Assembly: GCA_003538495.1 (NCBI GenBank)
Contig: DPSD01000635.1
Span: 1 to 12,609 of the forward strand
Source of the DNA: Accumulibacter sp.
GTDB taxonomy: Bacteria > Pseudomonadota > Gammaproteobacteria > Burkholderiales > Rhodocyclaceae
Length of the DNA stretch: 12,609 nucleotides
Direction of reading: 5' to 3'
Under the pieces are notes generated by a model. That model was not told where the DNA came from, ran no database searches, and worked only from the letters and a program-made list of their open reading frames with translations. This document shows, one piece after another, positions 1 to 7,313 of the stretch. How positions within the stretch are numbered: position 1 is the stretch's first letter; every line of letters begins with the position of its first letter. The position numbers and the translations under genes were made by a program.

Positions 1-596
1 TGGCGGCAGACACACTGGTTCTCGACTGCGGTCGCGAGAGCGGGACCAACCATCAGGCCTTGCTGGCCAAACAACTGCTGCTGACCGCTGCGATCGACAA
101 GGTGAAGGTGCAGTTCACCCTCGGCAAACTCTCGGAGACGCAGCATGCCGGACTACCTGCCTTCAGCGCTGCGCTTCCCGACAAGCTGTTGAGACTACAG
201 CGGCGTGAGTGTTTTCGCCTCTCGACACCGATCACCAAGCCGGTCAAATGCATCGCCATGATCAAACGTGCCGATGGCAGCACCTTCCTGCTCGAGGCAT
301 CATTGCTGGATATCAGTGGTGGCGGGATCGGGCTGATGGCACCGCCAAGTCTGGCCGCCCTGCTGCAGCGCGGCGCTGTCATGAGCGACTGCAAGGTCAG
401 TCTGCCTGACGAGGGTCTGCTGGTCGCCAGTCTGTGCGTACGCAACAAACTGGACTTGACCACCAAGGGTGGGTCCCACTACGTTCGTGTCGGCTGCCAG
501 TTCATTGCCTTGCCCGGTGCCAGGATGAACATGCTGCAACGCTACATCAACCGCATCGAGCGCGAGCGCAAAGCGCGGCTGAGTGGCATGGCCTAG
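1..596 (+). CDS. ycgR: Flagellar brake protein YcgR, PilZ domain (5' end cut by window edge)
   Basis: The reading frame is open from base 3, with no stop before it, so the start lies outside the window; a TTG at 60 is inside the gene. About 198 residues remain. The first part (TLVLDCG, then KVKVQFTLGKL) resembles the YcgR N-terminal domain. It is followed by a PilZ domain with both c-di-GMP-binding signatures: the arginine-rich motif LQRRECFRLS and the D-x-S-x-x-G motif DISGGGIGL. Known YcgR proteins bind c-di-GMP and act at the flagellar motor to slow or bias rotation. The gene ends in TAG and converges on frdD. The flagellar role is inferred from the family; no other motility gene is visible, so a general PilZ regulator remains possible. 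Confidence 0.85.
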   Translation, partial: AADTLVLDCGRESGTNHQALLAKQLLLTAAIDKVKVQFTLGKLSETQHAGLPAFSAALPDKLLRLQRRECFRLSTPITKPVKCIAMIKRADGSTFLLEASLLDISGGGIGLMAPPSLAALLQRGAVMSDCKVSLPDEGLLVASLCVRNKLDLTTKGGSHYVRVGCQFIALPGARMNMLQRYINRIERERKARLSGMA

Positions 597-603
597 CGAA
601 GTG

Positions 604-628
604 CGCGGCAGCGTACTGTGCTGCCGCG
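604..628. terminator. Hairpin between convergent ycgR and frdD
   Basis: A perfect 9-bp inverted repeat (CGCGGCAGC at 604-612, GCTGCCGCG at 620-628) encloses a 7-base loop just after the ycgR stop. It lies between two convergent genes, which suits a bidirectional transcription end. There is no T-run on either side, so it is not a textbook intrinsic terminator; it may instead stabilise a 3' end or work with Rho. Confidence 0.45.
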
Positions 629-688
629 GCGGGGCCGCCCCATCCGGAGAAACTTCCGTAGCGGCCACCGCCCCCTTGCCTGAAAAGA

Positions 689-1060
689 CTAGAAACCAAT
701 CCGCAGCAATGCGTACGCGGCGAGTAGCGTCCCCAGCATCGCCATCCCGTAGCAGAGCAGCTTGGCACCCGTGCCGGCGTGAATACCGACATCGTGCAGG
801 CTGTGATAGATCCGGTGCGCGGCGTGCCACAGGAAAAGCGCGATGATCGCGAAGATGAAGCCCTTGCCGATAAAATTCTGGGCAAAAGCAAGCATGTGCG
901 GGTAGCTCATCGTATCTGGCGGCAGGACAACGCCGAGCGGCACGGCGATGCCGGTAATGAACACCAGCATCGGACCGAGCAGCGCCGACAACATGCCGCC
1001 GGCGCCGAACAGCGCCCAGAAGATCGGCGCGTTGGAACGTTTCAGTGTCGTAGGTTTCAT
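689..1060 (-). CDS. frdD: Fumarate reductase membrane anchor subunit FrdD
   Basis: A 123-residue protein, close to the 119 residues of E. coli FrdD. It shares the family's characteristic stretches: KRSNAPIFWALFGAGGM near the N-terminus, LAFAQNFIGKGF around residues 57-68 and HDVGIHAG around 89-96. Three hydrophobic segments lie roughly at residues 14-45, 62-82 and 98-120. With FrdC it anchors the FrdAB catalytic dimer in the inner membrane and forms the quinol-binding region. Unlike SdhC/SdhD, the E. coli-type FrdC/FrdD pair carries no haem. The ATG overlaps the frdC stop by 4 bases (ATGA), indicating translational coupling. It is the last gene of the operon. Confidence 0.93.
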   Translation of the reverse strand: MKPTTLKRSNAPIFWALFGAGGMLSALLGPMLVFITGIAVPLGVVLPPDTMSYPHMLAFAQNFIGKGFIFAIIALFLWHAAHRIYHSLHDVGIHAGTGAKLLCYGMAMLGTLLAAYALLRIGF

Positions 1061-1455
1061 CGTGCCATCCCCCATACCAGACCAAGCAGGGCAGCGCTCG
1101 CCGCCGCCGCGACGGCGAGGCCGCTCCCGGTGATTGCCCAGGCCGAGAGCCGCTGGCCGCCGACGATCACCGGTGGCATGGTCCTCGGCATGATCTTGAA
1201 CCAGGTGTAGGTGTGGTAGCCGATCGCCACCAGAGCCAGCAGGTGGAAGCCGATGTACCACGGGTTTTTCAGCGCCATCAGCCATTCGTTCCAGGCAGCC
1301 TCACCCTGCGACAGCCGCAGCAGGCCGAACAGCAGAATCCCTGCGTAGGCCGCCACGAAGAGGGCGGTCGCCTCGTGAATCATGTACTCGACGAAGAATG
1401 GATTCTTCTTCCACCAGCCGTCCATCGAGCGAACATAGGGTCGACGCTTGTTCAC
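1057..1455 (-). CDS. frdC: Fumarate reductase membrane anchor subunit FrdC
   Basis: A 132-residue protein (E. coli FrdC has 131) with the conserved opening [19 protein letters not shown] and three hydrophobic segments near residues 27-48, 66-83 and 104-129. Residues aligned with the E. coli quinol-site positions are kept: Glu28 in MIHEAT, and His81 and Trp85 in YHTYTWF. It anchors FrdAB in the membrane and helps bind the reducing quinol. The start is GTG and overlaps the frdB stop in the form GTGA, so translation is probably coupled. These quinone-site residues matter because rquA upstream suggests rhodoquinol as the electron donor. Confidence 0.93.
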   Translation of the reverse strand: MNKRRPYVRSMDGWWKKNPFFVEYMIHEATALFVAAYAGILLFGLLRLSQGEAAWNEWLMALKNPWYIGFHLLALVAIGYHTYTWFKIMPRTMPPVIVGGQRLSAWAITGSGLAVAAAASAALLGLVWGMAR

Positions 1456-2207
1456 TTGGCACCTCCCTTCGGAGTAAGGAAACGCATGAAATAATCGGCC
1501 GCGCTATTGGTCTTGTTCTGGTTGACGGCGTTGGCCGGGTCGACGTGTTTTGGACAAACCTCGGAGCAGTAGCCCACTGCCGTGCAGTGGAACACGCCCT
1601 CCTCGGAACTTACCAGTTCCATGCGCTCGGCCTTGCCGCCGTCGCGCGAATCGACATTGTAACGATGCAGCAGCGCCATCGCTCCCGGTCCGATGAACTC
1701 GGGGTTGAGCCCGAACTGCGGACACGCGGCGTAGCACAGCATGCAGTTGATGCACGAACTGAACTGTTCGTAGACCTTGAGTTGCTCGGGCGTCTGCAGG
1801 TACTCGCCCTGCGCCAGCGTGCGCTCTTCCTTGGGAATGATGTAGGGCTGGATGCTTTCGAGCTTGGCGATGAAGCCTTCCATGTTGATCACCAGATCGC
1901 GCTCGATCGGGAAATGCGCCAGCGCTTCGACGCGCACCCGCGCCGGGTAATAGTCGCGCAGGAAGGTCTCGCACGAGAGGTGCGGCTCGCCGTTGATCAT
2001 CATCCCGCAACTGCCGCAAATGGCCATCCGGCACGACCAGCGAAAGCTCAGTGAGCCGTCGAGGTAATCCTTGATGTACTGCACGCCCTGCAAGACCGAC
2101 ATGTCGTCGGTGAACGGCACCTGGAAAACCTGCTGGTAGGGCACCTGGTCCTTTTCCGGGTGGTAGCGCAGGACCTCGATTTCAATTGTTCGCTGATTCT
2201 CAGACAT
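1452..2207 (-). CDS. frdB: Fumarate reductase iron-sulfur subunit FrdB
   Basis: A 251-residue protein carrying electrons from membrane quinol to the flavin of FrdA. The N-terminal ferredoxin-like domain has the [2Fe-2S] cysteines 59, 64, 67 and 79 ([10 protein letters not shown], then HLSC). The C-terminal domain has [12 protein letters not shown] (Cys152, 155, 158, 162) and [17 protein letters not shown] (Cys208, 214, 218), which supply the [4Fe-4S] and [3Fe-4S] clusters as in E. coli FrdB. Lys232 aligns with the E. coli lysine (K228) that lines the proximal quinol site. The ATG at 2207 is preceded by a good AAGGAAGG ribosome site lying inside the end of frdA; the genes overlap by 8 bases. 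The frame stays open further upstream, but that part is a shadow of frdA. Confidence 0.96.
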   Translation of the reverse strand: MSENQRTIEIEVLRYHPEKDQVPYQQVFQVPFTDDMSVLQGVQYIKDYLDGSLSFRWSCRMAICGSCGMMINGEPHLSCETFLRDYYPARVRVEALAHFPIERDLVINMEGFIAKLESIQPYIIPKEERTLAQGEYLQTPEQLKVYEQFSSCINCMLCYAACPQFGLNPEFIGPGAMALLHRYNVDSRDGGKAERMELVSSEEGVFHCTAVGYCSEVCPKHVDPANAVNQNKTNSAADYFMRFLTPKGGAK

Positions 2208-3987
2208 GGGAAGCCTTCCTTTCCTGCTCTGCCTTTTCGCCCGCCGCACCGTAAGCGCGCGTACCCGGCTGCGACTTGGTGATCTTGACCGGCCCGTAGT
2301 CGATACGCGGCGCGCCGCCGGCGACATAATGCGCCTGCGAGTGTTGCAGGAAGTTTTCATCGTCGCGCTTCTCGAAGCCGTCGAGGCGCTGGTGGGCGCC
2401 GCGCGACTCGCGTCGATTGAGCGCCGAACAGGCCATGCTCTGCGCCACGTCGAGCTGGTACTCGAGTTCGATGGCCAGCAGCCACTCGGTATTCCAGACG
2501 CTCGACTTGTCCTCGACGTTGACGCTCTTGAAGCGCTGCTTGAGTTCGTCGAGCTTGTCGCAGGTCTGCTGCATCGTTTCGGCAAGGCGATAGATGCCGC
2601 AACCGTCCTCCATGGTCTGCGCCATTTCCTTGCGCAGCGTGGCGATGCGCTCGGTTCCTCCGGTTTTCTGCTTCAGGCCCAGGACCCGTTGCTCGACCGC
2701 TTGCGCCTGTTTGAGCAGGCTCGCAGAATTCCCTGGTGCCGCCGCCTTGGCAAAACGGGCGGCTTCTACTCCGGCGACCTTGCCAAACACGCAGAGCTCC
2801 GACAATGAATTCGAGCCGAGGCGGTTGGCGCCATGGATGCCGACACTGGAACATTCGCCGGCAGCGTAGAGACCAGGCAGCGGCGAAGCGCACAGCCCGT
2901 CGACCATGATCCCGCCCATGGTGTAGTGCACCGCCGGGCGAACGGGGATAGGTGCGCGTGCGGGGTCGACGCCGAGGAACTGCTCGGCGAGTTCGTAGAT
3001 TTGTGGCAAGCGCTCGCGCAACTTGGCCTCGCCAAGGTGGCGCAGGTCGAGATGGACCACCGAACCGTGCTGCCCCTCGATCGTGCGGCCCTTTTGCTGC
3101 TCGTACCAGAAGGCCTGGCTGAGCCGGTCGCGCGGCCCAAGTTCCATCGCCTTGTTGCGCGGCGACGGCTCGGCCGGACCCAGCCCGTAATCCTGCAGGT
3201 AGCGATAACCGTCCTTGTTCACCAGGAAGCCGCCTTCGCCGCGACAAGCTTCGGTGAATAGCAGGCCGGTCCCGGGCATGCAGGTCGGGTGATACTGGAC
3301 GAACTCCATGTCGCGTAGCGGCACGCCGTGCCGGTACGCCAGCGCCATGCCATCGCCGGTCACCACGCCGCCATTGGTGTTCTCGCGGAACACCCGCCCG
3401 GCGCCGCCGGTGGCGATGACCACCGACCGTCCCTCGACCAGCGCGAACTCGCCCGAACCGATCTCGATCGTGACGACGCCCTGGACGCGGCCATCCTCGA
3501 CGATCAGATCGACACAGAAATGTTCGTCGAAACGCTTGATCGACGGATACTTGATCGACGTCTGAAACAGCGTATGCAGCATATGAAAACCGGTCTTGTC
3601 GGCCGCAAACCAGGTGCGCTCGATCTTCATGCCGCCGAAAGCCCGGACGTTGACGTGTCCATCCGGAGTGCGGCTCCACGGGCAGCCCCAGTGTTCGAGC
3701 TGGGTCAACTCTTCGTTGCAGTGAGCGACGAAATACTCGACCACGTCCTGCTCGCACAACCAGTCACCGCCGCCGACGGTATCGTTGAAATGGTATTCGA
3801 GGCTATCGGTGGGCAGCTTCACCCCCGCCGAACCGCCTTCGGCGGCGACGGTGTGGCTGCGCATCGGATAGACCTTCGACACCAGCGCGATATGGAGCGC
3901 CGGATCGGATTCCGCGACGGCGATCGCCGCCCGCAGGCCAGCCCCCCCGCCACCGACAATCACCACATCTGCCTTGTAACTCTCCAT
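2200..3987 (-). CDS. frdA: Fumarate reductase flavoprotein subunit FrdA
   Basis: A 595-residue flavoprotein (E. coli FrdA has 602) that reduces fumarate to succinate on the cytoplasmic face of the inner membrane. It opens with a Rossmann FAD motif ([14 protein letters not shown], residues 8-21). The covalent FAD attachment histidine is His45 in [11 protein letters not shown]. Active-site motifs are intact: [39 protein letters not shown] and [14 protein letters not shown]. It matches E. coli FrdA along its length, including [20 protein letters not shown] near the end, and is much closer to FrdA than to SdhA. An in-frame start at 4032 would add 15 residues, but the ATG at 3987 has a well-spaced AAAGGA and gives the family N-terminus. 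It leads frdABCD, about 100 bases downstream of rquA. Confidence 0.97.
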   Translation of the reverse strand: MESYKADVVIVGGGGAGLRAAIAVAESDPALHIALVSKVYPMRSHTVAAEGGSAGVKLPTDSLEYHFNDTVGGGDWLCEQDVVEYFVAHCNEELTQLEHWGCPWSRTPDGHVNVRAFGGMKIERTWFAADKTGFHMLHTLFQTSIKYPSIKRFDEHFCVDLIVEDGRVQGVVTIEIGSGEFALVEGRSVVIATGGAGRVFRENTNGGVVTGDGMALAYRHGVPLRDMEFVQYHPTCMPGTGLLFTEACRGEGGFLVNKDGYRYLQDYGLGPAEPSPRNKAMELGPRDRLSQAFWYEQQKGRTIEGQHGSVVHLDLRHLGEAKLRERLPQIYELAEQFLGVDPARAPIPVRPAVHYTMGGIMVDGLCASPLPGLYAAGECSSVGIHGANRLGSNSLSELCVFGKVAGVEAARFAKAAAPGNSASLLKQAQAVEQRVLGLKQKTGGTERIATLRKEMAQTMEDGCGIYRLAETMQQTCDKLDELKQRFKSVNVEDKSSVWNTEWLLAIELEYQLDVAQSMACSALNRRESRGAHQRLDGFEKRDDENFLQHSQAHYVAGGAPRIDYGPVKITKSQPGTRAYGAAGEKAEQERKASHV

Positions 3988-3993
3988 GCTTGA

Positions 3994-3999
3994 TCCTTT
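3994..3999 (-). promoter_or_regulatory. Ribosome binding site that fixes the frdA start
   Basis: On the minus strand this reads AAAGGA, six bases before the ATG at 3987. It favours that codon over the in-frame start at 4032. Confidence 0.6.
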
Positions 4000-4042
4000 C
4001 TCGCGCCGGACGTCGTCAGCGGCGATCAACATTCGAGGAGCT

Positions 4043-4066
4043 CTGGCGGCCCAAGGGATCCGCCAG
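4043..4066. other. Hairpin in the rquA-frdA intergenic space
   Basis: A perfect 7-bp inverted repeat (CTGGCGG at 4043-4049, CCGCCAG at 4060-4066) with a 10-base loop lies in the 100-base gap between the rquA stop and the frdA start. No T-run follows it on the minus strand. It could be a weak attenuator, an RNA processing site or a 3'-end stabiliser setting rquA and frd expression apart; the sequence alone cannot decide. Confidence 0.35.
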
Positions 4067-4087
4067 CGCCTGCCGATAAGCTATCCG

Positions 4088-4840
4088 TCAGCTCGCCGAT
4101 CCGCTGTTCGGCTCGACCAGCCTGAGGGTCAACATCTGATACATGCCACCGAAGAAGCGCTGCTTGCTGACCGTGACGAACGAGCCATCTTTCGGCAACC
4201 ATGCGGCGACCTCCTCGCGGAACAGGTCGTGCGCAAAAGGCTCCAGGCGGTCCAGTACAGGCTTCCAGAAATAGCGTAAGGGATTGAAGCGATTGGGCGG
4301 TGCATAGTCAACGATGGTCAGCGTCCCGCCCGGGCGGACGACCCGCAGCGCTTCCGCCAGAGTGCGTTCGCGCACCGCTTGCGGCTGCTCATGCAACAGG
4401 AAGAAAAGCAAGGCCCGGTCGAAGCTCGCGTCGGCGAAACCCAGCGCCGCGGAATCCATGCAATGCAGCTTGATCGGCGCATCCGGCGGCAACTTGCTGG
4501 CCAGATTGTCAAGCTGTATCGGCAGGATGTCGGCGATCTCCAGCGAACCTCCCGGCGCCACGCAATCGACCAGTCTGGGCGTCAGATCGCCGTAGGCGCA
4601 GGCAATCTGCAGCGTACGACCCGGCAGATCATGACCGAAATCATGAAGCACAGCATTGCACAAGCGCTTGTAGTTGCCCCAGAGAATCAGGTTTACCAAC
4701 CACTGCCGCTCGAAGACATGGACCGCACGCGGATGGACGTAAGCCCACCAGTAATGCGCCTGCAGATAGTGCGGTACAGCGGGCACTCTTTCCTTCACGG
4801 CGACGCAGGTGGCAGCCGGTCCATCCAGGTGGTTTTTCAT
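4088..4840 (-). CDS. rquA: Rhodoquinone biosynthesis protein RquA
   Basis: A 250-residue protein with a class I methyltransferase-like fold, related to UbiE/UbiG. I assign it to RquA from its signature N-terminal block: VPHYLQAHYWWAYVHP (residues 22-37) followed by FERQWLVNLILWGNY (43-57). Family knowledge: RquA converts ubiquinone to rhodoquinone by replacing a ring methoxy group with an amino group, with S-adenosylmethionine as amino donor. Its motif I, LQIACAYGDLTPRL (77-90), is degenerate compared with the acidic, triple-glycine loop of true methyltransferases, which is typical of RquA. A VVRPGGTL strand turn (167-174) is kept. The start is uncertain: the ATG at 4840 gives the family length but has no clear ribosome site, and an in-frame GTG at 4945 would add 35 residues after a purine-rich stretch. 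It lies directly upstream of frdABCD on the same strand, which supports a role in fumarate respiration. Confidence 0.9.
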   Translation of the reverse strand: MKNHLDGPAATCVAVKERVPAVPHYLQAHYWWAYVHPRAVHVFERQWLVNLILWGNYKRLCNAVLHDFGHDLPGRTLQIACAYGDLTPRLVDCVAPGGSLEIADILPIQLDNLASKLPPDAPIKLHCMDSAALGFADASFDRALLFFLLHEQPQAVRERTLAEALRVVRPGGTLTIVDYAPPNRFNPLRYFWKPVLDRLEPFAHDLFREEVAAWLPKDGSFVTVSKQRFFGGMYQMLTLRLVEPNSGSAS

Positions 4841-5014
4841 TTTTGTGAGGATGCCATTGGTTATCTTCAGCAGCACGCCCAGCCGCAGCGAAGCACGCGC
4901 ATCGCACTTGCGCGCTCCAAAGCACCCGTCCCACGCCCTGCTCACTCCCTGCCCCGCTGCTCACTCATTCGGAAAACTCGGAAGCCCGAAGCAGTCAGGC
5001 GGTAACGTAACCGA

Positions 5015-5806
5015 TCAACCGGGCAAACGCAACTCGGGCAGCACGGCCAGTGCATTCGCCGATGTCACGCGCGCCAGCAGACCGGCGTCGATGCCCCGCA
5101 GGCCAGCCAGCACCTCGTTGATTCGAGGCAGTTGCAGCGGCGTATTCCGACCGCCCGCCAGCCACCCTGGCGACATGTCGGGGGCGTCGGTTTCAAGAAC
5201 GATCGCCTCAAGCGGCAACGAAGCGGCCAGGCGGCGGATCCGCGTCGAGCCAGGATAGCTCAGAGCCCCCCCGAAACCGAGCTTGAAGCCCAGCTTGATG
5301 AATTCGTCGGCCTGCTGGCGACTGCCGTTGAAAGCGTGCGCGATCCCACCCCTGACCTTGATCCGGCGCAGGTTCTTGAGCACCTGATCGATAGCCCGAC
5401 GAACGTGCAGAAGCACCGGCAGGCCGGTTTCCCGGGCGATTTTCAGTTGCTCGGTGAAGAAATGCTCCTGCCGCTCTACCCCGGGATCAGTGACGAAGAA
5501 GTCCAGACCGATCTCGCCGACGGCAACCGGCCGATCGGGCCCGGCCAGCGCGTCCGCCAGACACTCGCGCAAGCGCTTCAGGTCACTCTCGCTGGCGTGC
5601 CGGACGTACAGCGGATGAATTCCGAAAGCAGCGGCACACGCCGAGTAGCGCGCGCAACAGGCGCGCACCTCGGCAAAGCTCGCGACGTCGACAGCCGGTA
5701 CGACCATTGCTTGAATGCCGGCGGCGCCAGCTGCCGCCGCGAGGGCATCCCGGTCGGTCGCGAAATCGGCGGCCGCGAAGTGGCAATGCGTGTCAATCAG
5801 GATCAC
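5015..5806 (-). CDS. TatD family metal-dependent hydrolase (YjjV-like)
   Basis: A 263-residue TIM-barrel hydrolase of the TatD family. All expected metal ligands are visible: His7 and His9 in DTHCHF, Glu98 in VGEIGLDF, His134 in LLHVRR, His157 in AHAFNGS and Asp207 in LETDAPDM. Overall it resembles E. coli YjjV more than TatD itself (VPAVD near residue 36, GFGGALSYPGSTR, LETDAPDMSP). Family members are described as metal-dependent deoxyribonucleases, some also acting on D-aminoacyl-tRNA; the exact substrate here is unknown. The start is GTG with GGAG about 11 bases upstream, and the frame gives the expected MILIDTHCH opening. It lies between dadA and rquA on the same strand, about 175 bases before rquA, with no evident functional link to either. 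Confidence 0.9.
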   Translation of the reverse strand: MILIDTHCHFAAADFATDRDALAAAAGAAGIQAMVVPAVDVASFAEVRACCARYSACAAAFGIHPLYVRHASESDLKRLRECLADALAGPDRPVAVGEIGLDFFVTDPGVERQEHFFTEQLKIARETGLPVLLHVRRAIDQVLKNLRRIKVRGGIAHAFNGSRQQADEFIKLGFKLGFGGALSYPGSTRIRRLAASLPLEAIVLETDAPDMSPGWLAGGRNTPLQLPRINEVLAGLRGIDAGLLARVTSANALAVLPELRLPG

Positions 5807-5965
5807 AAAAGAAGCGCTCCATTGACCTCACCGGACCGTGAAAGTTATCCGGGCGAACTCCCGCAGGGCCCGCCAGCGCCGGCCGTCGAAGCGCTCGAAC
5901 CGGGCTGTTGGTGTCGCCGATCACCGTTCGCACGCGGTCAGGTGTCCGGGCTGGTCGGCGTTGCT

Positions 5966-7201
5966 TCAGAGAAACCTGAAGTTCGGCTCGGGCAAACGGC
6001 CACTGACGATGTCGGCCAGCGCTGCGCCGGAGCCGCAGGCCATCGTCCAGCCAAGCGTACCGTGGCCGGTATTAAGGTACAGATTGGCAATTGGCGAACG
6101 TCCAATCAAGGGCACGTTCGATGGCGTCGCCGGACGAAGACCGCACCAGAATTCGGCTTCGCCGGCGGCGCGCAGATTCGGAAAGAGCTCGTCGGCCCGG
6201 CGCATCAAGGCCGCACACCGGACCGCGTTGAGCTCGGTGTTGTAGCCGTTGAACTCGGCCGTCCCGGCGATCCGCAGGCGTTGACCGAGGCGCGAAAAGA
6301 CGATCTTGTGGCCGTCGTCGGTCAGGCTGACGGTCGGCGCGACGCTATCCTCGCCGAGCGGGACGGTTGCCGAGTAGCCCTTCGCCGGATAGACCGGCAA
6401 ACGCAGGCCGAGCGGGCGCAGCAACAACGGCGTGTAACTTCCGAGCGCGGCGACATAGGCGTCGGCCTGGTACAGTTCGCCAGCCGCCAGCACACCCTCG
6501 ACACGGCCGGCCACGGCGGTCAGCTTGTCCACCGCGACGCCATAGCGGAAAACAACGCCACGCGCCGCGCAGCGGTCGGCAAGCTGCTGCGTGAAGCGAT
6601 GCGCGTCACCGGATTCGTCGCTGGCCGTATAGTCACCACCCACCAGCAGCGGTGCCGCCGGAGCGAGCGCCGGTTCGATGGCCAGGCATTCCTCGACGCT
6701 GACCGTTTGCCGTTCGCAGCCGAAGTCACGCATCACGGCCGCCGCCTTGACCGCTGCCGCAAACTCGCGCCGGTCCGTGTAAATGTGCAGGATGCCACGT
6801 TCGAGATGATCGTAGACCAGCGACGTTTCAGCGCGCAGCTCGCGCAATTGGCGACGGCTATAGAGCGCCAGCGCGACGATATGGCGGATATTGTCGCGCG
6901 TTCTTCGCGCCGTGCACTCGCGCAAGAAGCACAGACTCCAGTCCAGCAGTGCAGCGTCCCAGCGCAAACGGAAGAGCAAGGGTGCGTCCTCGCGCCGCAT
7001 CCAGGCCAGCGCGCGCAGAGGCGCATGCGGATGCGCCCACGGCTCGGCGTGCGAGACCGAAATCTGGCCACCGTTGGCGAAACTGGTTTCCAGTCCGGCC
7101 GCAGGCTGGCGATCGAGCACCGTCACCTGATGTCCAGCCCGGGCCAGATACCAGGCACTGGCGACGCCAACGACACCGGCGCCAAGGACGAGAATCTTCA
7201 A
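5966..7201 (-). CDS. dadA: D-amino acid dehydrogenase, small subunit type (DadA)
   Basis: A 411-residue FAD oxidoreductase of the DAO family. It opens with the nucleotide-binding motif LVLGAGVVGVASAWYL (residues 4-19) and contains ETSFANGGQIS (38-48), VYPAKGYS and the DadA hallmark NTGHGTLGWTMACGSG near the C-terminus. DadA oxidatively deaminates D-amino acids (classically D-alanine) at the inner membrane and passes electrons to the respiratory chain. E. coli DadA has 432 residues. I chose the TTG at 7201 because it begins exactly at the family N-terminus (as MKILVLGAG); it has only a weak ribosome site. The frame stays open to another TTG at 7342, but the added stretch is proline- and arginine-rich and looks non-coding. 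No racemase gene is adjacent. A related glycine/D-amino acid oxidase substrate cannot be excluded. Confidence 0.88.
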   Translation of the reverse strand: MKILVLGAGVVGVASAWYLARAGHQVTVLDRQPAAGLETSFANGGQISVSHAEPWAHPHAPLRALAWMRREDAPLLFRLRWDAALLDWSLCFLRECTARRTRDNIRHIVALALYSRRQLRELRAETSLVYDHLERGILHIYTDRREFAAAVKAAAVMRDFGCERQTVSVEECLAIEPALAPAAPLLVGGDYTASDESGDAHRFTQQLADRCAARGVVFRYGVAVDKLTAVAGRVEGVLAAGELYQADAYVAALGSYTPLLLRPLGLRLPVYPAKGYSATVPLGEDSVAPTVSLTDDGHKIVFSRLGQRLRIAGTAEFNGYNTELNAVRCAALMRRADELFPNLRAAGEAEFWCGLRPATPSNVPLIGRSPIANLYLNTGHGTLGWTMACGSGAALADIVSGRLPEPNFRFL

Positions 7202-7313
7202 CCGGTAAACCGCCGCTGCGCGGTTCCGACACGGGCGCGCGACAAGGATCGCGAATGCCCGTCCGCGGTGAGCGTTCGGTGGCGAAACGGGCGATCGACC
7301 GCGGCCAGGAGGT

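Noticed and set aside
604..628. Classical intrinsic terminator after ycgR
   Set aside because: The stem is strong but no T-run follows on either strand, so I list it only as a probable transcription-end hairpin at reduced confidence.
689..3987. Succinate dehydrogenase (sdhABCD) as the identity of the operon
   Set aside because: The order A-B-C-D, the FrdC opening ([15 protein letters not shown]), the FrdD opening (KRSNAPIFWALFGAGG) and the close FrdA/FrdB match all fit E. coli-type fumarate reductase. Sdh operons usually run C-D-A-B and have haem-binding anchors.
3990..4029. FNR/ANR box upstream of frdA (TTGAT and ATCAA are both present)
   Set aside because: The half sites are about 30 bases apart instead of 4, so they do not form a TTGAT-N4-ATCAA site. 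I found no better match upstream of rquA or tatD.
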